This document shows, piece by piece, positions 1-11,563 of a DNA stretch of 64,000 nucleotides. The notes under the pieces were generated by a model. The model ran no database searches, was not told where the DNA came from, and saw only the letters and a program-made list of their open reading frames with translations. A program made the translations under genes and the position numbers. This DNA comes from Excoecaria cochinchinensis (lineage: Eukaryota > Streptophyta > Magnoliopsida > Malpighiales > Euphorbiaceae). The stretch is from assembly GCA_947683425.1 (NCBI GenBank), contig CANTUQ010000058.1:17609501-17673500 (forward strand). Reading direction: 5' to 3'. Positions within the stretch are counted from its first letter, which is position 1. Each line of letters opens with the position of its first letter.

Positions 1-1263
1 TTCCTATTATTATGGGACGGAATGAGTATCATATTTGGTTAGTTAATTACTAAATATAGTGAACTTTTTCATGTCTTTATAATTTAGTGTTTGATTATAA
101 AAACATAGAACATGCATAACATTTCATTTTTTTAAGTTGTAATTCACTTTAAAATTTAACTACATTAGTCAGTTAAAACACTTTAGTCTCTTAAAATTGT
201 ACACTTTCCATTGAGAATTGAATAGGGATTAGATTTGCAATTTTGAAATAATTGGAGTTCAAATGTTTCTAAGGTCAATGCTAGGGGTATTTTGTAACTG
301 GCCCTATATATTTTCATACACAGCCTCAGGAGCACCAGTTGCTCAAAGTATTGTTTTCAGTATATCACAACATTGATTACATGGAAATTGTGTTGTTAGT
401 GATCTATTTTTTCAGATATGCCTTCTTGTAATGTGTGAGCTCAACAACTATGGTAATGTAGCTTGTAAAATAAAAAGACTAACAGAGAATAAAATAAATT
501 GGTGAATAACATACTCACTGCTGTTTTGACCCTGTTTAAATTTGGGTTTATTGATGATACTTTTCTTTAACTCTAAATGAGACAAATCATTAATAAGTAG
601 AAAGTTAATACAATCAATCACCTTGGAATTTTTATTGGCAATGTTTTGGTTCACCGTAGAATTGAAATTTAGTCAGTACATAATTTTCTTTGTGGCAATA
701 TAGTGAATAGGGGAAACATAATTTGGAATTCTGGTGTTATGGAAGAAAAGATGGCATTTTGGGTCCCTAAATGATGAGGAATTTAAGATTGCTGTATTAG
801 GTCTATCCTCCTCAGCCATCTTCATTTCCCCTTTCAGGCAAATTCATTTCCCTTTATCCACGTTTCAAGTAACAGTAACTTATGTGATAAAATCATGATG
901 GGTTGTGGTTCAATTACATATGGTTGTTGGTGTACCAATTGGAAGCACCTATAGCATCGAACTTTGCAAACTCATTGCATAAGATGTAATTTCACAGAAT
1001 CAAGGTACAGTGCTAATGATAGTGACAATGAAGGTGATACTGATATGTGAACAGAGGTTGCACAGCAGAAAAAAAATACTAGCCTTCTCTTTTTATCACA
1101 TGAAAGTAATATCACATAATGGGTTGAATTTGTGGAAAGAAATCTTCTCAGTTTTGTTTGGCTTTGGCTATACTTTGGATTCTGGTTTCCCGCCAATGAA
1201 TAGATGTTATATTCCTTTAAGAAATGCTCAGATTTCACTTTACTAATCAAATTTCCTTTTTAG
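1..1263. other. Intronic or upstream sequence of the GOLD-domain gene
   Basis: No exon could be fixed here. The sequence is AT-rich and precedes the first supported exon of the GOLD-domain gene. A stretch near 1000-1050 reads SANDSDNEGDTDM in one frame after a possible acceptor (ttcacag), which resembles an acidic linker. No donor in compatible phase joins it to the exon at 1264, so it is left as a candidate only. The gene probably starts outside the window. Confidence 0.4.
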
Positions 1264-2763
1264 GTTTCCCTGATGGTAGATGCAATAAACTCATACATAG
1301 CTTGGGATTTCTCTTTGGTACAAGGCACAATGAGTCTGGTATTATTCTTAAACTAATTTCTGAGGCTGAGCTTCTGAACATTAACTTATTCTTGTTGCTA
1401 GTGATCTTCTTTAGCTGCTGATACCAATTTGGGGTTGTGGGCTAGATTTTCACCATTCTTGTTCTTGTTCTTCATGTTTTAAGCCATTTTCTGGGGTTGA
1501 TTTCTGGAGCTACTCCTGCTCTGTGGAATGAAACATATTCTCACTCTGATATCGATGTCTTTGATGTGCCTTGATAACTGGTATCTTTACCTAATATTCA
1601 TGTAAGGTACAGATGATTCATGCATCAAGCATGTGTTTCCAACCTCATTTATTATTCCTCTATCATGTATTAATCACCTGCCAGTATATTTCATGAAGAA
1701 AATTGAACGTTATTTAGGTTTCTAATCTTCAGGTACATGTAATTATCAGTGGAAATTTTCTTGAACATAGAAGCTACAACAGCAGATGATAATTTATTGG
1801 CTTAATTTAGCTTGTTCTAGTTAATAGATCTTGAACTTCAGGAACCAAAAGTGTTGCCTTTTGTGTTAGGAGTTTGTTTTCAAGTCAAGCAATATGCTGG
1901 TGGTGTGTGTCTTTATCATTGAAGGAAAAATTTTGGTGTCAAGCTTCAATTAAAACCTTGGTTCCCTCGGTGTTGAAGAAAGCTACTATGGATCACACAT
2001 TACATGGTTTATTATTTTGTCTTCAAGATATCTTGGGTCCGCCCTTGATATCTTGGGTCCACTAAAGAAAACTAGAAAATGATTGAAGGATATATCAAAA
2101 GGGCATCATGACCGGCTTGAACCATGGTTTCATCATTGCTCCATGGTTTATTAATAATATAGTTATTACAGTTTGATATGTTTATAGCCATGTTTCCATC
2201 TTATTAGGCTTCATATTGTTGCATGTCAGGATATTGGATTTAGTGTGGAGTATATGGATGCTTCTGGGAAAAAGACTGTAAGTTTAAACTTGAAAGCCAG
2301 TGATACATCTACTACTACGATTGGATTTTCAATTGCATGTCACTTGAACTACCGATAAAGATTGCAGTTGTTTCCTGGTTTAACACATCTTCTTTTTGTT
2401 TATTCCTCAGTTGATATTACCTTACCGACGTTACGAGTCTGACCAAGTGAGTTACTGCTACAAGCCTCTGTTTTTTTATCAGCTCAGAATCAAATAGAAT
2501 GTTTTGCATTCTCACTCTCTCACCGATATTTTTTATAGGGAAACTTCTGCACAGTACAGGCTGGTAACTACAAGCTCATTTGGGATAATTCATATTCAGC
2601 ATTTTTCAAGAAGGTATTCAAGAACTTATATCATTGCAGAATTTAAATCAGATAATGACGTGTGACGTTTTGTTTTTTTTGGAACCAGGTCATACGCTAC
2701 AAGGTGGACTGTATACCTCCCGTCGTGGAACCAGAAAAATCTACCAATGGATTGGAAGGATGA
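1264..2763 (+). CDS. GOLD-domain protein, C-terminal part (5' truncated)
   Basis: Five phase-0 exons were rebuilt: 1264-1338, 2230-2277, 2411-2446, 2539-2613 and 2689-2763 (stop TGA), all with GT..AG borders. The joined 85-residue piece contains SYIAWDFSLVQG, DIGFSVEYMDASGKKT, LPYRRYESDQGNFC, GNYKLIWDNSYS and RYKVDCIPP. The run DIGFxVxY ... Y.L.WDN.YS ... K.L.Y.V is the core of a GOLD (Golgi dynamics) beta-sandwich, as seen at the C-termini of Sec14-like and ACBD3-type proteins. GOLD domains mediate protein or lipid contacts in membrane traffic. Upstream domains lie outside the window, so I cannot say whether this is a Sec14-like protein. The gene runs tail to tail with FolD, with about 640 bp between stop codons. 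The domain call is firm and the full identity is open. Confidence 0.8.
2029..2062. repeat. Short direct duplication in intron
   Basis: The 17-base string TGATATCTTGGGTCCRC appears twice back to back, separated by a few bases, in the first supported intron of the GOLD-domain gene. It is probably replication slippage. Confidence 0.7.
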
Positions 2764-3404
2764 GAGGATCCTCCTCAATTACATCACTCTCAAATGATAT
2801 TTCAATTAAGTTCATATTCATATTTTTTTGGGCAGTTAAAATTTCATCTGTGGAGGGACTCTTCTCTCGGAAGAGAGGTGGTTGGCCAAAAATGGGATTA
2901 CTGAAATTGTTTATATAAATATCTGGTAAAGGGCAAAACCCATTCTTACTAGTACTGGGTGCAAAAGGCACCACCGACAACTGGTTTTAGATCGAAATTT
3001 GCATGCTGCCACTTTCTATAGCTCTTGCCCCTTCTAGTTTGCTCGAGTGTTGCATTATAAAAATTTATTAATGCTGTGCCTCAAAGAACTATAGGCTATA
3101 ATGGAGATGGAGTAAATTTATGGAGATGGAGTAAATTTTCTCAAATTTAATTAAAAGAAATTACCTTTCTTAAATCAGTTGGACGCTTTGTATCTCCCAA
3201 CTATGATTCTGTAATGCAAGTTGCAATTGCAGATGAGTTACCCATTTTCTAAGTGAAGCCATTAAATGAAAATATGTTTACCCGCCAAGAACAAGGCTAC
3301 AACTTCACTGGAGCAAATGAATGAAAACTAAATAAATGAAATATATATGGTGACAAGGAAAAATATATTTTGTGGAAATGCAAATCTAAATATAGAAGCA
3401 TTAA
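2764..3404. other. Convergent 3' flanks of GOLD gene and FolD
   Basis: Intergenic stretch between two stop codons on opposite strands, so it must hold both 3' UTRs. A 17-base block (TGGAGATGGAGTAAATT) is duplicated in tandem near 3101-3138. I see no further gene. Confidence 0.6.
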
Positions 3405-5843
3405 TCATCCAACGAAATTATATTTGCGCTTCGCAGAATCAAGAGTATTAGACAGCAGCATCGCGATTGTCATTGGCCCAACACCTCCTGGCACTGGGGT
3501 AATTGCCGATGCCACCTTCACTGCTTCCTCGTAGCAAACATCTCCAGTGAGACGATAACCGTGTTCGCTGCTGGGATCCTGCCGTTCATATAGTCTAATT
3601 TAAAGTCTGGAGCTGCCTATTGTTTAGTAGAGTAATCCCACTAAATTGGCAAAATTTAGTTCATATATTTCAACAAATGCTATTGGTTTATTCAAGAAAA
3701 GAAAATGAAAGAGAGATTTGAATTCAAGAAAAGTAGCTTATCTACCTCAACTGGGCAAGTTCCCACGTCAATAACAACTGCACCAGGTTTTAACCAGTTG
3801 CCGCGGACCAGATTGGGCACTCCAGCAGCTGTAACCACAATGTCAGCTTCGCTAGTCATCTCCTCTGGATTATTTGTGAGGGCGTGTACAATGCTAACTG
3901 TTGCATGGTGCCTCTGGACAGAAATTTAAACAGCTGGACATTAATCTTAATAGCAAAAGAGTAAAATGATAGGAATTATTTGAAAATAGATGGGGTACCA
4001 CCTGCAACAACAAGGATGTGGGCAGACCGACAATGTTGCTTCTCCCAATAACCACAGCATTCTTCCCCATAATCTCCACACCGTGTCTGATCAATAACTC
4101 AATGCAAGCCTTTGGAGTGCAAGGGATGAAAATTGGTTCCCTACCTCTCATGGCAAGATTCCCCATATGCAATGGATGGAACCCGTCGACATCTTTTTCC
4201 AAACTCAACACATTCAAAATCTTCCCCTCATCCAGATGCTGTCCCAGACAGGTTTTTTCAGTCATCCATACAAATATCAACTTCTCAAATAGTCTTGCAT
4301 CAAGTCCTGAACTATTTCACAGCTAACATGAGGAGCTAAAAAAACAACCACTCGATATAAAAATGCTGCTGTCTAACTGATATTTAGTAAAATAAAATCG
4401 ATTCTTAATCCATTGAGTAATGATGTAATGATGTGAAGTAAGATTGAAAACTAAGTCAAACTTTGTCGTTCTCAAAGAGCAAAGTAAAATAGCTTCAATT
4501 TCGAGAAATCAGCAAGATGCGACACACATAGCAACCGGAAAATTTGTGTTTTCTATAACAGACATTGATACAAATCTAAACAAGCCAAGACACTCTAGTA
4601 ATAATACTTCAAAATGGTTTTGGATTCATTTCCAGATATTCAAACCAGAAACCTGGGAACCAGCACACTATGAACGCTAATAAGACTGAAATATCATGGT
4701 TAAGGAAATTACTTGTGGTAGGGGAAGCTGCACAAGAATACCATGGATAGATGGATCCTCATTAAAATCTGATACAGCACTAAGAACATCATCTTCTGAG
4801 CAATTCTCGGGCAGTTCAGCAGTAAGAGACTTGATTCCAGCTTCTTCACAGGCATTAATCTTGTTGCGGACATAAGTTTGCGAGTCCCATCTCTGGCCCA
4901 CTACGATAACTGCCAAGCCAGGTACTCTCCCAATGGACTCCTTCATCCTTCTTACTTCAGTAGCTATTATGGACCTAATTTCCTCTGCAATTAACTTCCC
5001 ATCTATCACCGCAGCATCCTGCTTATTGGCTGCAGTGTAAACCAAAATAATAATAGAAAGTCATGGATGTCAAAATAATCAAATTTGATCATTTCTGGAC
5101 ACCAAAATGTAAAGTATCAATCATAAAATTTATTGCGAAAAAAGGAGTGTGCAAAATGCTAATAACTCAGAAATGAAGGATGGAAAAAAAATCAAATTTC
5201 GGTATTTATTGACACTAAAAATCGAAATATTAACAAACACCATGTCTCAACAAATAGGCAAACACAAACAGAATGCTGGTAAGCAAAAATTAACAAAATT
5301 CAGGTTTTCAATAAAACTTTAAGAAAAACTAAAATGGTAATGACTGAGAAACAAATAATGGAAATAAATCAACGATCAAACTTGGGTGTTAATCAACTCT
5401 GTATATATACCTTTACTAAGCAAGAAAACCGGAAAAAACCCAAGGAGGGGGACGCGTAGAATAGACAAATGCAAGACTAACATAAATTCAATCAGGTTTA
5501 AGCAAACAAAGACCGAAATTTGACCAATTGAAAAAATCCCATATAAGTCCTACTCATATCAACAAAACTTTCCTCACTATCAAGTTTCCAACTTAAGCAG
5601 AAAAAAGATAAAAAAAAAATATACTAGAAATTATAGACGGCGATGGTACTTACAGCAGTTCGAAGGTGGAGAAGGGTGAAAATTATCAGCGGCGGGTGCC
5701 CAAATCTCCGGTAGGTCAAGAGAAACAAGAGATTGAGGAGACTTAAGTATTTGAGTGCTTAAAGCTCTTCTTACGACATCAATCTTCCGCCATGAGATAG
5801 ACATCCTCTGCTTTATCTTCCTCGTGATTGTCATTGTACTCAT
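3405..5843 (-). CDS. FOLD1: Bifunctional methylenetetrahydrofolate dehydrogenase/cyclohydrolase, organellar (FolD)
   Basis: Five exons on the minus strand: 5843-5654, 5029-4713, 4238-4002, 3913-3746 and 3578-3405; 1086 nt, 361 aa, phases consistent throughout. The enzyme interconverts 5,10-methylene-THF, 5,10-methenyl-THF and 10-formyl-THF. Family signatures seen: SQTYVRNK (Y116 and K120, the catalytic Tyr-x3-Lys pair), HGILVQLPLP, DVDGFHP, PCTPKACIELL, AVVIGRSNIVGLP (NADP-binding) and TPVPGGVGPMT near residues 331-341. About 64 residues precede the first conserved segment; they are rich in Arg/Ser with few acids at the start (SWRKIDVVRRALSTQ), as expected of a mitochondrial or plastid presequence, unlike the cytosolic plant FolD. 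The first in-frame ATG (5843) was chosen; a TTG-initiated extension is ignored. Assignment to the FOLD1 branch rests on the presequence and on linkage to GAUT7 and is less certain than the enzyme call. Confidence 0.93.
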
Positions 5844-8800
5844 CCTAGTCCTCAATTACACCAATTCAATTCCAATTTCGCAGAACAAATCCTATTGAAG
5901 AATAGATGCAGGTTAGTTTCCCGCATCAAACTCGCGAGTCGCAATAGCAAAAATTCCAAGAAAAACTAACATCGGTTGTTCAGTGGCTATATTTTAAGGC
6001 CCAATTTTGAATAATCAGGCCCAGCTCATATTTAATCTTCGGCCTCATTTTATGAACTGGAAGAGTATATTGTTGGGCCGAAAATGTGCCTCCAAGCCCA
6101 TATTGCATTCATGGTTGGTCACAATTTGCAACTTTGAATAAAATTTATCAACCTTTCACATACAATTATTCTATAGAAAATTTTGACTTAGAGTATATAT
6201 CCCAAGCCAATGAAAAGTTGTAAACGTAGTTATTTTTGTATGCAATTTGTTATTGATTTGGTGTATATACATTCTGTGTAAATAAGGATTTATAAGATTT
6301 AATTCAGAATTTACAGTATCAATTTTTAAGGGACTATGCAATCTTATGAAGCACATATATTATTAAGCTATAAAAGATATTGAATGATGACAATGCTATC
6401 AAAATTAGTCTCCATGTATAGCTCCATCGATAAACATTATACGTATATACACTAACATGTCATGAAATCACATGTTTTTAATGAAATTGTTTTAGAAAAA
6501 AGTTGGAAGTTGAATCTGTAAACTCTTGCGCAAGTGAATGCTTGATTAGACAAGGGAATTGCTTTTATAAGCATGGTGATTTAAATATATATTAACCACA
6601 CGTATCAAATTCGCCATTTAAATCTGTTAGAATACAAAGTACGTAATGCAAATCTTATTGATTATAGTATTCTTTTTTCTATGCAAGAGTGGTTAATTTA
6701 CAAAAACAAAGAGAATTATCTTAACTAATTATAAAAACTAACTGTACTTGAGGATTTTCATTTCTCTTATAGATGAAACAACATATGCATTTTTCGTTGA
6801 CCAAAAAAAACATTTTTTATTTTAATATACTCGTAATTAACTCCAAGAAAGTCAAATAAATGTATATTAATTTAATAATTATTATATAGTTGTTATTCCA
6901 TCTGTTAATAAATTTTTCCTGGTCTATAACCGTCCAATATTCAGTCCGACTTTTTTAAACCAACGAAATTGATTATGTAGAATCAAATACTATTAGATCC
7001 ATAATTGTGAACTGTACACTTTTATGCAATTTATATCAATTAGTACAACTAACGTGCTTACAAAGTAAAAACCATGCATCAAGGAGACAGTGAGTAAAAA
7101 TGTTGTAGTTTAGTTAAAATCTAGGGCAACCTGCACTCTACAAGGAGGCATAATCACTTTGTTTACTTCACTTCAAATCTTCTCATTAAAATTTTCATTG
7201 AATAAAAATAAAAATGAAAATGTTACTTCATTAATTCTAAATGTTGAGTATTCCATGTTGATATATTATAAGTATAAAAGTATTCGATAGAGTAACTTGA
7301 ACAGTTTTATCTCACGAACTAATTTTTGAATTATATTAAGTTTCTTAATGCATTTCTTCAACACTTGATTAATGATAGAGTGCTTATAGGGGTACAAATA
7401 TCATTTCTTTCTATAAAACTACCTTTCATAATTTCCTCCCATTTGTTTATGCACAATTCTTTCTTCTGCTATTGCAATAAGATATATTTGGTTAACATAT
7501 TATACTAGATAAAAACTACAAACAGCATGAACACACACACATATACATATATTGTTCATTATAGAATAAAATATTAAAATATTTAATAAAACTGCCAGAA
7601 AACAAATATATGCAAAGGAATGAAGCCCCTTGGAAGTTGGATCCTATTCAGTACTCAATATAATATGTTTAGGAGATAATTGGGAGATGAAGCATGCATG
7701 TGCAGTGTTATAGTTACTGGTTTATAAGATAGCTCCTTGGCAAGTTTTTTCATGTAACTTCTTCTTGGGATGTTCTTGCCATGGAATCTATCTCTCTCTC
7801 TTTGCAATTTAATAGTTGAAATCAAAATGCTGAACCCTAAATATATCATAAATATAAGAGAAGCTTTTATAATTAGATCAACAAGAAAATGTTAACAAAT
7901 TTGAGAAATAGTCACTCCGATTCTTGGATGAAAAAGGGTTTTGTGTTATAAAATTTTCAGTCAAAATGAATGCAGTAGTTTCTTTTATATGCCTAATAAG
8001 TATATATATAGATGATACTTGAGTAAATAGAATAGGAGATTTGACAAAGCAATGGGTGCATGCATATATATCATGTTCTTGGTTATATATATTTGTATGA
8101 TATATTAAAATTAAAGAGTGATTGGGAGGAAAAACTTAGAAATATTTTGGCCTATAGCTATTAACCTTATTTGGTTTGCTGTGTTAATTTTGATAGTTAT
8201 GCCTTTGTTGGGTTGTAAAGCTCGAATGTTTTGGTACTTACTTCTCTGTCTTCTTCCTATCAATTATAATTTATCGTTTGTGCATGAAATTTTTATTTTT
8301 TTTTTTAACGTAAACCCACTATATATATCTTTTTATTTTCTTCTACTTTCTTTTCACTTTAATATGGATAAATATAAAACAATAATTACGAAAAGTTGAT
8401 TTAGTGCTTAATGCTTTAATCAGGAGCAGACTCAAGATTTAATGTTGAGGGTTTTGACAATAGTTTAATTATTGGATGTGATACCTCAAATTCGAAATGT
8501 ATTGAATTAGATAATTTTGAATCGGATGATATAAATCGGATCATAAATAGAATCAAAAGCTTAGGGATGAAATGGAATGATTATATAATAAGTGTAAGGT
8601 GGCCCATATAGCATCAAATCAGGGATAGACATGGGCATGGGTTGTCTAAGCAATGTTGGTTGAGTTGCCTCCCTGTGGTGTGTACAAAACCCAAATGCAA
8701 AGCCTAAGCAAGTGATGTGATCTGAACAAGGATATGGAGAAAAAACCAAAGAATGAGAAAAGAAAGAATTCAATAATTTGGTTATAATTGGATACTTATG

Positions 8801-9834
8801 GTTAAAAGTATGCGAGTGTTTGATTGCATTTTGCAGTATTTATATTATGAGAAAAGAATCCAATTGAGTCGTAGCTTACTTAGACTACAAAAGTGGGCTA
8901 TCAGGATCAAGTCATATACCATGGCTATGGATTTTTCTTCTCTGTGGACCCTTTTGTATTTGCTTAAGATCCGTTGCTGGGATCAATTATGAGATTTTCT
9001 TCAATATCATCATTTAACCATGCTAATTACATATATTAGTGAGCCATGTGAAAACAATTATAATTATAACCATCAGGGCAAACTCTTTATTCAAATAAGT
9101 TTGTTTTTTTTTTTTTTTGTGAAAATCAAATTTTTAGCTTTTTAAATCAACCTAAACCAAATTTTGAGAGAGAATCAAACTGAATTAGGTTTGGCTAAAT
9201 TTAATCAAATTGTATTTGAGATATATTATACGTGTGTCAAGTTTACGAGATTCCAATAAATCTTATATGTATTTTTGTATTTGCTTATTTTGAATCATGT
9301 TATTTTTTGTGATAAATTTGAGTTAGTTAAATAATAATAATAATAATAATGACAGTTTTAGTCCAAAAATATACTTAAAAATTAAATATATATCATTTTT
9401 AATACTTTAAAAATATTTATTTAAAATATATTTAATAAAAAAAATATATAATTTTTTAATAATTTATAGAAAAAATAGGCAATTTTCCAAATCCAAAATG
9501 TATCATTTACACAATGTTAAAAGGAAAATAAATAAAACTAAAAACGCAGGCGTAGAGGACCGTCTTCATTAAGACAAAATGGGAGTAAATGATGCATGGC
9601 AGTCTGGTTTCCCTTTCATACTTATGATGTGTCAGCCTAGCATTTATGATACAAACTAACAATTTTATCGATCATCTTTTAATTTATCCCCTGAAAAAAT
9701 TGCAATATATATATATATATATATATATACAGTATTTTATCACAAAAATAATACATTTTATTTCCATAATTATATTTAAAATTACCATAAAAATATCAAA
9801 ACTCATTTAAGTAACATCACTATCTTGTTAATTA
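5844..9834. other. Gene-poor AT-rich intergenic region
   Basis: The FolD promoter should lie in the first few hundred bases (minus strand). Beyond it I see only AT-rich sequence, (TA)n near 9704-9728, an (AAT)n run near 9332-9351 and poly-T near 9108. Short ORFs at 7655-7849, 8118-8399 and 8561-8773 lack recognisable domains or plausible codon use and were not accepted. Confidence 0.5.
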
Positions 9835-9856
9835 CTTTTTCCGTTCCATAATATCT

Positions 9857-9865
9857 ATCATTTTT
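9857..9865. repeat. 9-bp target-site duplication, left copy
   Basis: ATCATTTTT directly precedes GGGAC of the left terminus; the same nine bases follow the right terminus at 11290-11298. Confidence 0.9.
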
Positions 9866-9949
9866 GGGACATTTTTATTTTTGGGGTGTTTTAAAAAAAT
9901 ATTTAGAGTTTTAGGGTGTTTTAAAACTTATTTTGAGAATTGGGGTGTT

Positions 9950-9988
9950 TTGCCCATTTCCGCAAGAAATTCTTGCGGAAATGGGCAA
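9950..9988. repeat. Palindrome A, left arm (perfect hairpin)
   Basis: TGCCCATTTCCGCAAGAA pairs with its reverse complement across a single central base (18-1-18, plus one outer T-A pair). The right-arm counterpart is 11167-11205, and a shorter copy of the core lies at 63612-63638. Confidence 0.9.
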
Positions 9989-10032
9989 TTCATTTTTTTT
10001 TTTTTAATTTATGGGCAAAAGCTGCAAAACCC

Positions 10033-10069
10033 AATCCATTTCCGCAACAATTTGTTGCGGAAATGGATT
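10033..10069. repeat. Palindrome B, left arm (perfect hairpin)
   Basis: AATCCATTTCCGCAACAA pairs perfectly with its complement across one base (18-1-18). Its core differs from palindrome A by one base pair (CAAGAA versus CAACAA), with the change mirrored on the other half. Right-arm copy at 11082-11118. Confidence 0.9.
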
Positions 10070-10125
10070 TGGTTTAATTTATTTAATTTTTTTTTTTTTT
10101 TAAATAATGCAAGCTTCCCCTCACC

Positions 10126-10153
10126 CAACCGGCAGCCAGTTGGCTGCCGGTTG
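10126..10153. repeat. Palindrome C, left arm (GC-rich hairpin)
   Basis: CAACCGGCAGCCA pairs with TGGCTGCCGGTTG around a two-base loop. Right-arm copy at 10988-11015. It is much more GC-rich than the surrounding DNA. Confidence 0.9.
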
Positions 10154-10497
10154 CCCCTCACCCACACCCAAAAAATAAAATCCCTTTTTTTATAATAAAA
10201 AAATATAAATTCAATTTTATTTTTTATTTTATTAATATGAATAAATATTTTTCTTACTCAATTCAATAAATAGGATAAAAAAATTATAGTTTAATGACAA
10301 TTTATTAAAACAAAAAATTAGTAATATTTGTCCAATTAAAATAATTCAAAATATAAATAATACATTTATTATGTACATAATTAAAATTGAATAATATTTT
10401 CGTTTAACTAATAACTCTTTTTCTAACAAAATTCAAATTATATACTTCAACACTTCTTTTTTAAGAGTATAACTTAAAAAATATATATATAAAAACT

Positions 10498-10640
10498 ATT
10501 TATTACTCTAACAAAAGATATTTTTTATAACTATTTATAACTATTTATAACTATTTATTACAAAATATATTACTCTAACAAAAGATATTTTTTATAACTA
10601 TTTATAACTATTTATAACTATTTATTACAAAATATATATA
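10498..10640. repeat. Central spacer of foldback element, tandem repeat
   Basis: The unpaired centre between the arms consists of two copies of a unit of about 71 bp that starts TTATTACTCTAAC and contains repeated TATAACTATT blocks. It would be the loop of a folded transcript. Confidence 0.75.
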
Positions 10641-10987
10641 TATAGTTTTTATATATATATTTTTTAAGTTATACTCTTAAAAAAGAAGTGTTGAAGTATA
10701 TAATTAGAATTTTGTTAGAAAAATAGTTATTAGTTAAACAAAAATATTATTCAATTTTAATTATGTACATAATAAATATATTATTTTTATTTTGAATTAT
10801 TTTAATTGGACAAATATTACTAATTTTTTGTTTTAATAAATTGTCATTAAACTATAATTTTTTTATCCTATTTATTGAATTGAGTAAGAAAAATATTTAT
10901 TCATATTAATAAAATAAAAAATAAAATTGAATTTATATTTTTTTATTATAAAAAAATGAATTTTATTTTTTGGGTGTGGGTGGGGGG

Positions 10988-11015
10988 CAACCGGCAGCCA
11001 ACTGGCTGCCGGTTG
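10988..11015. repeat. Palindrome C, right arm
   Basis: Same 13-bp perfect stem with a two-base loop as at 10126-10153, in the mirrored arm. Confidence 0.9.
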
Positions 11016-11081
11016 GGTGAGGGGAAGCTGCAAGCTTCCCCATTATTTAAAAAAAAAAAAAAAATTAAATAAATTAAACCA

Positions 11082-11118
11082 AATCCATTTCCGCAACAAA
11101 TTGTTGCGGAAATGGATT
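11082..11118. repeat. Palindrome B, right arm
   Basis: Perfect 18-1-18 palindrome with the CCGCAACAA core, mirror of 10033-10069. Confidence 0.9.
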
Positions 11119-11166
11119 GGGTTGGGTTTGCAGCTTTTGCCCATAAATTAAAAAAAAAAAAATGAA

Positions 11167-11205
11167 TTGCCCATTTCCGCAAGAATTTCTTGCGGAAATG
11201 GGCAA
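11167..11205. repeat. Palindrome A, right arm
   Basis: Perfect palindrome with the CCGCAAGAA core, mirror of 9950-9988. Confidence 0.9.
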
Positions 11206-11563
11206 AACACCCAAATTCTCAAAATAAGTTTTAAAACACCCTAAAACTCTAAATATTTTTTTAAAACACCCCAAAAATAAAAATGTCCCATCATTTTTGT
11301 TATTTTTACTAAATTAAAGAACATTAATTGGACATAAATTTAGAATTAAATATGGTAGATAATGATTAAATTACTATTATTTTTATTACTTTCAAAATTG
11401 TAACTTAAATCTAATTGATTTAATAATATTGAAAATGAAATGTGAAATTAATATTATATTGAAAATTAAAAAATATTAATATTATATTAAAAGTTTAAAA
11501 ACGATACATAAAATAAAATATCAAATTTTCTAAAAAATGACAAGTATTATGCAACGGAAAGAG

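Larger units (their letters stand above)
9866..11289. mobile_element. Foldback Mutator-like element (long-TIR MULE), 1424 bp
   Basis: The element is almost entirely one inverted repeat: left arm about 9866-10497, right arm about 10641-11289. It starts GGGACATTTTTATTTTTGGG and ends with the reverse complement. It is flanked by a perfect 9-bp direct repeat ATCATTTTT (9857-9865 and 11290-11298), the duplication length of Mutator-type transposases. The flanking copies are direct, so they are not part of the inverted repeat. There is no transposase, so movement needed enzyme in trans. Arms are close to identical except for an extra block of about 15 bp (GGGGAAGCTGCAAGC) in the right arm, which argues for fairly recent origin or gene conversion between arms. 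Three perfect palindromes sit in each arm (listed separately). Confidence 0.88.
9835..11563. mobile_element. Stowaway-like MITE split by a foldback MULE
   Basis: The two outer ends form an inverted repeat: CTTTTTCCGTTCCATAATAT at 9835 and, reverse-complemented from 11563, CTCTTTCCGTTGCATAATAC, continuing ..TCATTTTT on both sides. Both ends sit next to a TA dinucleotide (9833-9834 and 11564-11565), the Tc1/mariner target. The TACTCCnTCCG-like terminus is typical of plant Stowaway elements. Removing the inserted element and one copy of its 9-bp duplication leaves about 296 bp, close to the 268-bp relative at 23310. No coding capacity. Confidence 0.75.

Noticed and set aside
7640..7830. Possible microRNA precursor (GGAGCTATC/CTTGCCAAGG strings)
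   Set aside because: Resemblance to miR399/miR169 is partial and the opposing arm does not pair.
8561..8773. Possible small peptide or hairpin around 8600-8720
   Set aside because: No recognisable domain, no known microRNA sequence and no convincing stem-loop by eye.
9881..11274. Mirror-image ORFs in the foldback arms (FKKIFRVLGCFKTYFEN..)
   Set aside because: They are translations of palindromes and poly-T; the frame is an accident of the inverted repeat.
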